The translations under genes were made by a program, and so were the position numbers. The notes beneath the pieces were generated by a model. The model saw only the letters and a list, made by a program, of their open reading frames with translations. It had not been told where the DNA came from and searched no databases. Shown here one piece after another: positions 1 to 5,907 of a stretch of DNA of 6,251 nt (the first letter of the stretch is position 1; every line of letters begins with the position of its first letter). Source of the DNA: Candidatus Omnitrophota bacterium (lineage in GTDB: Bacteria; Omnitrophota; Gorgyraeia; Tantalellales; Tantalellaceae); the NCBI GenBank assembly GCA_030617085.1, contig JAUWWB010000062.1, positions 1-6,251 of the forward strand. Direction: 5' to 3'.

Positions 1-335
1 ATCATCTGGTCGGACGTGGAGATGGACATGTTCAGGTATTCGACATCGGTATCCTTGACCGCCTTCTTTACATCGGCTTCTATCGCCCTTATCCACCCGG
101 ACAGGCGCATGGGCTGTATGACGCCCCTCCTGGCGAGTTCCAGGTTCGCGTTGATGTAATTCAATTCATGGTGGGTGAACGGGAAACCGAATTCGGACTG
201 GAAAACGCCCATCTTGTTGAGATGTATGTTGACGAGGGTTTTCTGCAGTTTTGACAGCCCCAGCCGCGAGGTCTGAACCCCGTCGCGGTTAGTGACGTCG
301 ATGATCCTGATCAAATTCTTTTTCTTCGCGGTCAT
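1..335 (-). CDS. HMGL-like (DRE-TIM) acyltransferase, homocitrate / 2-isopropylmalate / Re-citrate synthase family, N-terminal part
   Basis: This is the first 111 codons of a gene that runs off the left edge of the window. The protein begins MTAKKKNLIRIIDVTNRDGV. Asp13-Val-Thr-Asn-Arg17-Asp18-Gly-Val-Gln21 matches the DxTxRDGxQ signature of the DRE-TIM metallolyases, and SEFGFP (Glu48) matches the family's ExGFP segment. Asp18, Arg17 and Glu48 would be the metal/catalytic D-R-E set. Family members condense acetyl-CoA with a 2-oxoacid (2-oxoglutarate, 2-oxoisovalerate, pyruvate or oxaloacetate). The substrate cannot be told from this fragment, so no symbol is given. The ATG at 335-333 has an AAAGGA ribosome site eight bases upstream (344-349). 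The gene starts 34 bases after serA ends, so it is probably the next gene of the same operon. The family call is firm; the specific enzyme is open. Confidence 0.85.
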   Translation of the reverse strand, partial: MTAKKKNLIRIIDVTNRDGVQTSRLGLSKLQKTLVNIHLNKMGVFQSEFGFPFTHHELNYINANLELARRGVIQPMRLSGWIRAIEADVKKAVKDTDVEYLNMSISTSDQM

Positions 336-369
336 GGTCTTTTTCCTTTATCCTTGTTCTCAATTCCCA

Positions 370-1965
370 CTATATGGTCACATGGACCTGCTTGACATCC
401 TTGATGTCCTTTACCCTTTTAAGCTTTTTTATGACTTCTTTCGGCACTTCACTGTCGACATTCAGCAAGCTGATCGCCTCTCCGGCTCCCTTGTCCCTGC
501 CGAAGCTCATCTCCGCTATATTGACGCCGTACCTTCCCAGCGCTGTCCCCAGTTTCCCGACGACGCCCGGGACATCCCTGTTGGATACCACGAGCATGTA
601 CCCGTCCGGGATAGCTTCGACGTAATATCTGTTCATCTTGATGATCCGCGGTTCCTTGTTGGCGAAAAGCGTCCCCATTATAAAATGCTTTTTCCTGCCC
701 GTGTCAAGCTCCACGCTGATCAGGTTCGCGAAATCCGTTATCTTTGAAGTCTTCTTCTCGGCGACCTTTATGCCTCTTTCTTTCGCGATCAACAGCGAGT
801 TCACGTAATTGACCTCTTCCTCCAGTATGGGGTTAAATACCCCCCTCATCAGAGCCCTGGTAATGATCGAGACGTCAACATCAGCGATTTCGCCGATATA
901 GTTCACCGTGATCGACCTGATAGGCTCATCGATAAGCTGCGCCTGGAAGGAACCGAGCCGTTCCGCCAGGTTGGCATAGGGCCGCACGACCTCCAGGGCA
1001 TCCTCTTCCATCGCCGGAACGTTCGCCGCGTTACGGAATCCCTTGCCCAGGAGAGCGTCCGAAACTGACTTCGCGATGTCCATGGCCACGTTTACCTGGG
1101 CTTCCTCGGTGGATGCTCCCAGATGCGGGGTAGTTATGACCTTCTTCATGCCGATGACAGGGCTGTCGACCGGCGGCTTCGACTCGGTCTCGTACACGTC
1201 AAGCGCGGCACCCGAGACCTTGCCGGACCGCAGGTTCTTTGCCAGCGCCTTCTCGTCGACGATACCGCCCCTGGCGGCATTGACGATACGGACCCCCTTC
1301 TTCATCTTCCGGAACGCTTTTTCGTCGATAAGGTGCCTGGTGTCCTCCGTAAGCGGCGTGTGAATGGTGATAAAATCGGATCTTCTGAGAAGGGTATCCA
1401 GGTCCACCGGTTCCACGTTAAGGGACTTGGCCCTTTCTTCGGAAAGGAACGGATCAAAAGCCATTATCTTCATCCCGAAGCTGAGAGCTCTCTTCGCGAA
1501 TTCCGCGCCGATACGGCCGAGCCCGATGATGCCGAGCGTCTTGCCGTACAGCTCCACCCCCATGAACTTCTTCCTGTCCCACTTGCCTTCTTTTACAGAC
1601 TGGTTCGCCTGGGGGATATTGCGCGAAAGCGAAAGCATGAGGCTGAACGCGTGTTCCGCCGTGGATACGGTGTTGCCGGCCGGCGCGTTCATGACTATGA
1701 TGCCTTTCTTGGATGCCCCCGGCACGTCGACGTTGTCCAGCCCGACGCCAGCCCTTCCGATGACCTTGAGCTTATTGGCGGACTCTATTATCTTCCTGGT
1801 CACCGTCGTGCCGCTCCTGATAATAAGACCGTCATACCCTTTTATTTTTCTGGCAAGCTCGTTCTCGGACAGCTTGAAGACCTCATCGACCTTAAAATTG
1901 TTCTTCTTTAATATCTCCACCCCCTCCTTGGAGAGAGGATCGCTTATGAGGACCTTTATCGCCAT
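370..1965 (-). CDS. serA: D-3-phosphoglycerate dehydrogenase, long form with ASB and ACT domains
   Basis: This cytosolic enzyme oxidises 3-phosphoglycerate to 3-phosphohydroxypyruvate with NAD+, the first step of the phosphorylated serine pathway. At 531 residues it is the long bacterial type. The substrate-binding domain is split around a Rossmann fold with GLGRIG at 148-153 and the ribose-binding acidic residue Asp171. The catalytic set is Arg232 (in NAARGG), Glu261 and His281 (in TPHLGAST). An intervening allosteric substrate-binding domain covers roughly 316-450. A C-terminal ACT domain from about 456 carries NRDVPGVVGKLG and VNIAEM, the fold that binds serine for feedback inhibition in characterised relatives; inhibition here is inferred. 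The ATG at 1965 has an AAGGAG site five bases upstream. It follows the aminotransferase gene by 19 bases, which fits consecutive pathway steps in one operon. No expected motif is missing. Confidence 0.97.
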   Translation of the reverse strand: MAIKVLISDPLSKEGVEILKKNNFKVDEVFKLSENELARKIKGYDGLIIRSGTTVTRKIIESANKLKVIGRAGVGLDNVDVPGASKKGIIVMNAPAGNTVSTAEHAFSLMLSLSRNIPQANQSVKEGKWDRKKFMGVELYGKTLGIIGLGRIGAEFAKRALSFGMKIMAFDPFLSEERAKSLNVEPVDLDTLLRRSDFITIHTPLTEDTRHLIDEKAFRKMKKGVRIVNAARGGIVDEKALAKNLRSGKVSGAALDVYETESKPPVDSPVIGMKKVITTPHLGASTEEAQVNVAMDIAKSVSDALLGKGFRNAANVPAMEEDALEVVRPYANLAERLGSFQAQLIDEPIRSITVNYIGEIADVDVSIITRALMRGVFNPILEEEVNYVNSLLIAKERGIKVAEKKTSKITDFANLISVELDTGRKKHFIMGTLFANKEPRIIKMNRYYVEAIPDGYMLVVSNRDVPGVVGKLGTALGRYGVNIAEMSFGRDKGAGEAISLLNVDSEVPKEVIKKLKRVKDIKDVKQVHVTI

Positions 1966-1984
1966 TTCTTCTCCTTAGTAAAAC

Positions 1985-3115
1985 CTATTTAAACAACTCC
2001 TGCGCCCTCGCGACGCCCTTGCCGAGCTCTACGCCGTAGCCCAGCTGGCTGAGGACCATTTCCACGCCGGCGATGGCCGTTATCGTGTCGTACTCGTCCA
2101 TGTAACCGAGGTGCGCCAGGCGGAAGATCCTGCCCTTGAGCGCCGCCTGGCCGCCGGCTATGGTCACGCCCTGCTCGTCCCGCATTTTCTTGACCAGCGC
2201 CGCGCCGTCGAGGCCCTCCGGGACTCTTACCGACGTCACGGCATTTGACGGCCGCCTGGAAAAGATCTCGAGCCCGATAGCCTTCACCGCTTCGCGCGTC
2301 GCGTGGGCAAGGCGGGCATGCCTGGTGAGAACGTTATCCAGGCCTTCCTCCAGCAGCATGTCCAGAACGGCATCCAGCCCCATTATGAGCGACACCGCCG
2401 GCGTCCATGGCGTGTCGTCCTTGCCATATGACTTCATGGCCGCTTTAAGGCAGAAATAGTATTTAGGCAGGTCCGACCTCTCCACGAGTTTTTCCGCCTT
2501 CGGGCTGAGACTCAGGAACGCGAGTCCCGGGGGCAGCATGAGCCCCTTCTGCGAGCCGCAAAGGGCGACATCCACGCCCCATTCGTCGGTTCTCAGATCG
2601 TCCGCGGACAGGCCGCTGATAGCGTCCACCACGAGCACCGCGTCCGTTGAGGAGACGACCTTCGCGATCTCCTTGATATCGTTCACGACGCCCGTCGACG
2701 TTTCGCACAACGTGGCGTAAACGGCCTTGACGCCGGGATTCTCCTTCAACAGTTTCTCAACGACTACCGCATCCGCGGCCTCCCCCCAGGTGAGGTCGTA
2801 ATTCACGGCCTCGATCCCGTAGGCCTGGCAGATCTCGGTGAAACGTTCGCCGAACTTACCGCCCCGTATGACCAGCGCCTTATCGCCTTTGGAAAGAACG
2901 TTCACCACGGAAGCCTCCATGGCGCCCGTCCCGCTCGAGGCGAAGATGAATACGGGATTATCCGTCCGGAAGACCTTCTTCAATTTGTCGTTTACGCCCT
3001 TCAGGACGGCCCGGAACCGGGGCGTCCTGTGATGGATGATAGTATCGGCCATCCTCAGCAGGACTTTTTCGGGCACCGGGGTCGGCCCTGGAGACATCAA
3101 CCTGTATTTTTTCAT
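1985..3115 (-). CDS. Class V PLP-dependent aminotransferase (alanine-glyoxylate / serine-pyruvate type), probable phosphoserine aminotransferase
   Basis: This is a fold-type I class V aminotransferase (COG0075-like, 376 residues from the chosen start). It opens with the family hallmark MKKYRLMSPGPTPVPE. SSGTGAMEA (60-68) contacts the PLP phosphate, Asp164 (in VVDA) pairs with the pyridine nitrogen, and Lys190 in GSQKG is the Schiff-base lysine. Arg332 in RLAHLG is the likely carboxylate-binding arginine. Sequence alone suggests alanine/serine-glyoxylate/pyruvate transamination. Placement 19 bases before serA makes 3-phosphohydroxypyruvate to phosphoserine the likely physiological reaction; archaeal enzymes of this class have been shown to do this in place of SerC. 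An in-frame ATG at 3130 directly abuts the clpP stop (TAAATG) but lacks a good ribosome site, whereas the ATG at 3115 has AAGGGG six bases upstream, so I start there. The longer version would be 381 residues. Confidence 0.9.
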   Translation of the reverse strand: MKKYRLMSPGPTPVPEKVLLRMADTIIHHRTPRFRAVLKGVNDKLKKVFRTDNPVFIFASSGTGAMEASVVNVLSKGDKALVIRGGKFGERFTEICQAYGIEAVNYDLTWGEAADAVVVEKLLKENPGVKAVYATLCETSTGVVNDIKEIAKVVSSTDAVLVVDAISGLSADDLRTDEWGVDVALCGSQKGLMLPPGLAFLSLSPKAEKLVERSDLPKYYFCLKAAMKSYGKDDTPWTPAVSLIMGLDAVLDMLLEEGLDNVLTRHARLAHATREAVKAIGLEIFSRRPSNAVTSVRVPEGLDGAALVKKMRDEQGVTIAGGQAALKGRIFRLAHLGYMDEYDTITAIAGVEMVLSQLGYGVELGKGVARAQELFK

Positions 3116-3121
3116 CTTGAA

Positions 3122-3127
3122 CCCCTT
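3122..3127 (-). promoter_or_regulatory. Ribosome binding site deciding the aminotransferase start
   Basis: The minus strand reads AAGGGG six bases before the ATG at 3115-3113. It lies inside the alternative five-codon N-terminal extension that would begin at 3130. That upstream ATG touches the clpP stop codon and could be reached only by termination-reinitiation. The strong site and the family's usual N-terminus both favour 3115. Confidence 0.65.
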
Positions 3128-3130
3128 CAT

Positions 3131-3712
3131 TTAGATGCTTTCGACCACATGATCCACTATTCCGTATTTTTTGGCCTCTACCGCAGACATGAAATAATCC
3201 CTGTCAGTATCGGCCTTGATGCGCTCAAGTGACTGGCCGGTATGTTTCACCAGGATACCCTCCAGCTCCTCCTTCATCCTGAGGATCTCTTTCGCCTGGA
3301 TATGTATATCCGCGGCGGCTCCCTGCGCGCCTCCCCACGGCTGGTGCATCATGATCCTGGAGTGCGGCAGCGCGTACCTCTTGCCCTTCGCCCCGGCGGC
3401 AAGCAGGACGGCTCCCATGCTGGATGCCTGTCCCACGCAATAGGTGCTGACGTCCGACTTGACGAACTGCATGGTGTCATAGATGGACAGGCCGCTGGTC
3501 ACGTTGCCGCCCGGAGTATTGATATATATGTTTATGTCCTTCTCCGGGGCTTCCGTCTGCAGGTATAAAAGCTGCGCGACCACTACGTTCGCGACGTTAT
3601 CGTCTATGGGCGAGCCTATCATGATTATCCTGTCCTTTAGCAGCCGCGAATAAATATCATACGCCCTCTCGAGCCTGCCTTCCTTCTCGATCACCATCGG
3701 TATCACAGTCAT
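3131..3712 (-). CDS. clpP: ATP-dependent Clp protease proteolytic subunit
   Basis: This serine peptidase forms the two-ring, fourteen-subunit chamber that degrades substrates unfolded by ClpX or ClpA/C. At 193 residues it has the standard length. The N-terminus carries the typical ERAYDIYSRLLKDRII. The catalytic triad is complete: Ser98 in GQASSMGAVLL, His123 in MMHQPWGG and Asp172 in DTDRDYF. The handle region at about 124-160 and the C-terminal YGIVDHVV are normal. The ATG at 3712 has a GGGGG ribosome site about six bases upstream. It follows tig, the common bacterial order, but no clpX comes next; the aminotransferase gene begins 15 bases or fewer later. The 98-base spacer before it contains a tandem repeat that may affect its expression. 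Confidence 0.98.
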   Translation of the reverse strand: MTVIPMVIEKEGRLERAYDIYSRLLKDRIIMIGSPIDDNVANVVVAQLLYLQTEAPEKDINIYINTPGGNVTSGLSIYDTMQFVKSDVSTYCVGQASSMGAVLLAAGAKGKRYALPHSRIMMHQPWGGAQGAAADIHIQAKEILRMKEELEGILVKHTGQSLERIKADTDRDYFMSAVEAKKYGIVDHVVESI

Positions 3713-3722
3713 AATAACCCCC

Positions 3723-3782
3723 GATCAATTACAATCAGTTACAATTAATTACTATCAATTACCATAAATTACCATAAATCAC
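3723..3782. repeat. Six-unit 10-bp AT-rich tandem repeat upstream of clpP
   Basis: Read on the minus strand, six consecutive 10-base units fit the consensus GTAATTGATN: GTGATTTATG, GTAATTTATG, GTAATTGATA, GTAATTAATT, GTAACTGATT and GTAATTGATC. They match at 7 to 9 of the nine fixed positions. The array ends just before the clpP ribosome site and fills most of the tig-clpP spacer. The period is close to one helical turn, so the AATT cores fall on the same face of the helix, a pattern associated with intrinsic curvature. The period is not a multiple of three and the array is full of stop codons, so it is not coding. Its role is unknown. Confidence 0.85.
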
Positions 3783-3789
3783 AATCCAA
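3761..3789 (-). promoter_or_regulatory. Possible weak sigma-70 promoter for clpP
   Basis: The minus strand has TTGGAT (3784-3789, three of six consensus bases), a 17-base spacer and TATGGT (3761-3766, four of six). It overlaps the start of the 10-bp repeat array and would begin transcription inside it, about 45 bases before the clpP start. The match is poor, and AT-rich DNA gives such hits by chance, so this is tentative. Confidence 0.25.
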
Positions 3790-3810
3790 CTGCTACGCCT
3801 GACGACCCAA

Positions 3811-5085
3811 TCACTTCTTCTCCCCGATAACCGCCTCATCGAGAAGGAAGTCGAGTGTCTTTTCTTCCCTCAGCTGCTCTTTCAGCCCGCCTATCAGGTC
3901 GTGCTCCAGGTAGTATTCCTTGACCTTGTCAAAGGGTTGGTTATAAGAAGCGGCGAGGGATCTCAACCAGTTGTCCACTTCTTCGTCCGTCACGTCTATC
4001 TTCTCGCGGCCGGCGATGTCGTCAAGCATGAAATATATCCTGACCTTGTTTTCCGCTTCCTTGAAAAGCTGCTCTTTCAGCTTTTCCTTGTGGGACTCGA
4101 TGGCCTCCTTACCAACGCCCTTGGAAGCAAGCTCGCTTTCCGCCCTTTCCATGAGGACCTTGAGCTGCCTGTTGACCATGGACGCCGGCAGGTCGAAAGA
4201 ATGTTTCTTCAGAAGCTGTTCCATGATCTGGTTTTTCATCTCCACCCTGGCATTGGACTCTTTTCTTTCCAGGAGCTGCGACCGGGTCTCTTCCCTGGCT
4301 TCGGCCAGGCTGCTCTTGCCCAGCTTTTCGGCCAGCTCCTCGTCCAGCTCGGGCAGCTTTTTCTCCCTGGTCTCCCTGACCTCGACGCGGAACACGGCCT
4401 TTTTACCGGCGTACTTCTTGTCGGGATAGTTTTCCGGCAATGTCACGTCGACATCCTTCGCCTCCCCTTTTTTCAACCCGCAAAGCTCTTCGCCCATGCC
4501 GAGCATGGAGGCCTCCTTGTCCACCTCGATCCACATCTTTTCGCGTTTCTTGGAGATGGCTTTCCCGTCGATGAACGTTTCCACGTCGCATATGCCGAAA
4601 TCGCCTTTTTCGAGCGGCCTGTCCGTTTCGGCAAACTCCGCGTGCATGTTCCTGAAGCGCGTGAGGGCTTCCTCGACTTCCCCGTCCGCGACGCTGACTT
4701 TACGGGTGGTAACTTTCAGCCCCTTGTATTTGCGCACGCTGACCTCGGGATGGACATCCACCGCTGCCTTGAACGTAAGCTGTCCCGCCTCTTCGATCGT
4801 CACATCCGAGATCTCGGGGTAGCTTACGGGGTTGATGTCGTGCTCTTCCAGGGCCTGTTGATATCCCCTGGGGACCAGCTGCTGTATCACTTCATCCCTG
4901 GCGTCCTTATGGTATTTCTTCAGCACGAGGTCCAGCGGAGCCTTCCCGGCCCTGAACCCGGGTATCTTCGCCGTTCTCCTGATATCCGCAAGGACGGCGG
5001 CAAAGACTTCCTCCACCGCCTCTTTCGACATCTCTATTTCCAACCGCCTCGCTGTTCCTTCAAGTTTTGTTACCTTACTCTTCAT
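3811..5085 (-). CDS. tig: Trigger factor, ribosome-associated chaperone
   Basis: Trigger factor docks on ribosomal protein L23 at the exit tunnel and shields nascent chains. At 424 residues it has the usual three-part length. The N-terminal ribosome-binding domain (about 1-115) holds the docking signature PGFRAGKAP with Phe44-Arg45. The FKBP-type domain spans about 160-238. The C-terminal SurA-like helical chaperone domain (about 250-415) is highly charged. The FKBP part is recognisable from GDFG, DVTLPENYPDKKYAGKKAVF and LPELDEE, but the usual IPGFExG active-site stretch is replaced by MLGMGEEL near 194-201. Prolyl isomerase activity may therefore be weak or absent, whereas the chaperone role should remain. 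The ATG at 5085 has a GGAGG site ten bases upstream. It follows hpf by 41 bases and precedes clpP by 98, probably in one operon. Confidence 0.97.
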   Translation of the reverse strand: MKSKVTKLEGTARRLEIEMSKEAVEEVFAAVLADIRRTAKIPGFRAGKAPLDLVLKKYHKDARDEVIQQLVPRGYQQALEEHDINPVSYPEISDVTIEEAGQLTFKAAVDVHPEVSVRKYKGLKVTTRKVSVADGEVEEALTRFRNMHAEFAETDRPLEKGDFGICDVETFIDGKAISKKREKMWIEVDKEASMLGMGEELCGLKKGEAKDVDVTLPENYPDKKYAGKKAVFRVEVRETREKKLPELDEELAEKLGKSSLAEAREETRSQLLERKESNARVEMKNQIMEQLLKKHSFDLPASMVNRQLKVLMERAESELASKGVGKEAIESHKEKLKEQLFKEAENKVRIYFMLDDIAGREKIDVTDEEVDNWLRSLAASYNQPFDKVKEYYLEHDLIGGLKEQLREEKTLDFLLDEAVIGEKK

Positions 5086-5126
5086 CTCTGGTTGTCCTCC
5101 ATTGGGTGTTGGGGCATGGGATATGC

Positions 5127-5675
5127 CTAAAAGTTCGGCTCGATCAGTCCCCAGTTGCCGTCGTCTCTTTTGTACAGCACGTTCGCTTCACCGGTATCCG
5201 CGTTTTTGAACATGATGAAATTCTGGCCCATGAGCTCCAGCTCAAGCATGGCTTCCTCCGGGAGCATCGGTTTGCCGGCGAAGGCATTCGATTTGATGAT
5301 CCTTCCCCGTCCTGCCGGAGCGGCCACCTCCTCAGCACCCCTTAAGCGGGCTACCGGCCTCATGATCGTGCCGAGCATGGCTTTCCGCCTTTTCGTGGCC
5401 AGCCTGTCGTTCAGCCTTCTCAGCCGCTTTTTCACCTTCTCGGCAGCGTTATCGATCGATGCGTATATATCCGGAGAGCTTTCCTTTACCACTATCCTGG
5501 TCCTCTTAAGATGCAGGATCACCTCCGCGTTTTTCCTGACCTTCTCCTCTTCCAGAACGACTTCGCACAAGAAAATGCGCCTGTAGAGGCGTTCCAGCTT
5601 ATCCAGCCGCTTGCATATATACCTCTTCAAGGAATCATCCAGCTCCAAATTCCTTCCCGTGATAGTTATATCCAT
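5127..5675 (-). CDS. hpf: Ribosome hibernation promoting factor, long form
   Basis: HPF binds the 30S decoding region of idle ribosomes. The long form also pairs two ribosomes into inactive 100S dimers through its C-terminal domain. The N-terminal domain (about 1-95) shows the YfiA/HPF pattern: MDITITGRNLELDDSLKRYI, a central strand EVILHLKR and the basic helix AEKVKKRLRRL. A linker of about 30 residues follows. The C-terminal dimerisation domain (about 125-182) has IIKSNAFAGKPMLPEEAMLE, a strand with FIMFKNADTGEANVLYKR and the closing DGNWGLIEP. At 182 residues it is full length, unlike the roughly 95-residue short form of E. coli. The ATG at 5675 has AAAGGGG seven bases upstream. A strong promoter candidate lies about 90 bases before it. 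The lptB-hpf neighbourhood is also seen in proteobacteria, where rpoN usually sits between them. Confidence 0.96.
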   Translation of the reverse strand: MDITITGRNLELDDSLKRYICKRLDKLERLYRRIFLCEVVLEEEKVRKNAEVILHLKRTRIVVKESSPDIYASIDNAAEKVKKRLRRLNDRLATKRRKAMLGTIMRPVARLRGAEEVAAPAGRGRIIKSNAFAGKPMLPEEAMLELELMGQNFIMFKNADTGEANVLYKRDDGNWGLIEPNF

Positions 5676-5771
5676 CTCATTACCCCTTTTTTTATCCCTA
5701 AAAACACGGACACCATAACTCTTCCGGTATCAGAACGACACTTCTACCCGTAGCATAGATAGGAAACTAAT

Positions 5772-5800
5772 AATATACCATTAGAAATTCGTTTTTTCAA
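5772..5800 (-). promoter_or_regulatory. Sigma-70-type promoter for the hpf-tig operon
   Basis: On the minus strand, TTGAAA (5795-5800, five of six consensus bases) and TATATT (5772-5777, five of six) are separated by exactly 17 bases. Transcription would start near 5765-5768, giving an hpf leader of about 90 bases. The leader contains a small inverted repeat, CTACGGGTAG, but no recognisable riboswitch. The promoter lies between the palindrome and hpf, so it would let hpf and downstream genes be transcribed independently of lptB. Confidence 0.7.
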
Positions 5801-5821
5801 TATATTTCAGGGGACTGCCAC

Positions 5822-5897
5822 GATGCGGGGCTGGTGGTTCGACATGCTCACCACCTTTGAACCATCCCGAGCGAAGTCGAGGGGAAAGCCCCGCATC
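5822..5897. repeat. 76-bp imperfect palindrome after lptB, REP-like intergenic element
   Basis: The ends form a perfect 11-bp inverted repeat (GATGCGGGGCT at 5822-5832 with its complement at 5887-5897). Inside, TCGAC (5839-5843) pairs with GTCGA (5876-5880), and GCTC (5846-5849) with GAGC (5869-5872). An alternative small hairpin pairs 5833-5838 with 5850-5855. The inner arms TTCGACATGCTCACC and GAGCGAAGTCGAGG resemble dispersed intergenic palindromes that I recall from several environmental bacterial genomes. It starts 10 bases beyond the lptB stop. No run of T follows on the lptB sense strand, so it is not a typical intrinsic terminator, though it could slow or protect the transcript end. 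Confidence 0.75.
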
Positions 5898-5907
5898 CCG
5901 TCCATCG

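Noticed and set aside
1123..1978. Overlapping plus-strand open frames opposite serA (1123-1911 and 1364-1978)
   Set aside because: Both are antisense shadows of serA, which has complete catalytic and ACT motifs; neither translation resembles a known protein.
2463..2708. 81-codon minus-strand frame inside the aminotransferase gene
   Set aside because: It is out of frame with the conserved PLP enzyme, is rich in Arg and Gly as expected of a shifted frame, and lacks family motifs.
3723..3782. CRISPR array
   Set aside because: The 10-bp units are contiguous without spacers and too short for CRISPR repeats; no cas gene is nearby.
5086..5103. Six-codon reading frame overlapping the tig start (ATG at 5102)
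   Set aside because: It has no ribosome site of its own and its ATG merely overlaps the tig GGAGG site; most likely chance.
3901..5130. 409-codon open frame on the plus strand opposite tig
   Set aside because: It is exactly antisense to a well-supported trigger factor gene, its translation shows no recognisable family, and such frames arise from the codon bias of the real gene.
5822..5897. Intrinsic terminator of lptB
   Set aside because: The stem is strong but the loop region is about 54 bases and no T-run follows the second arm on the lptB sense strand; a termination role cannot be excluded but is not supported.
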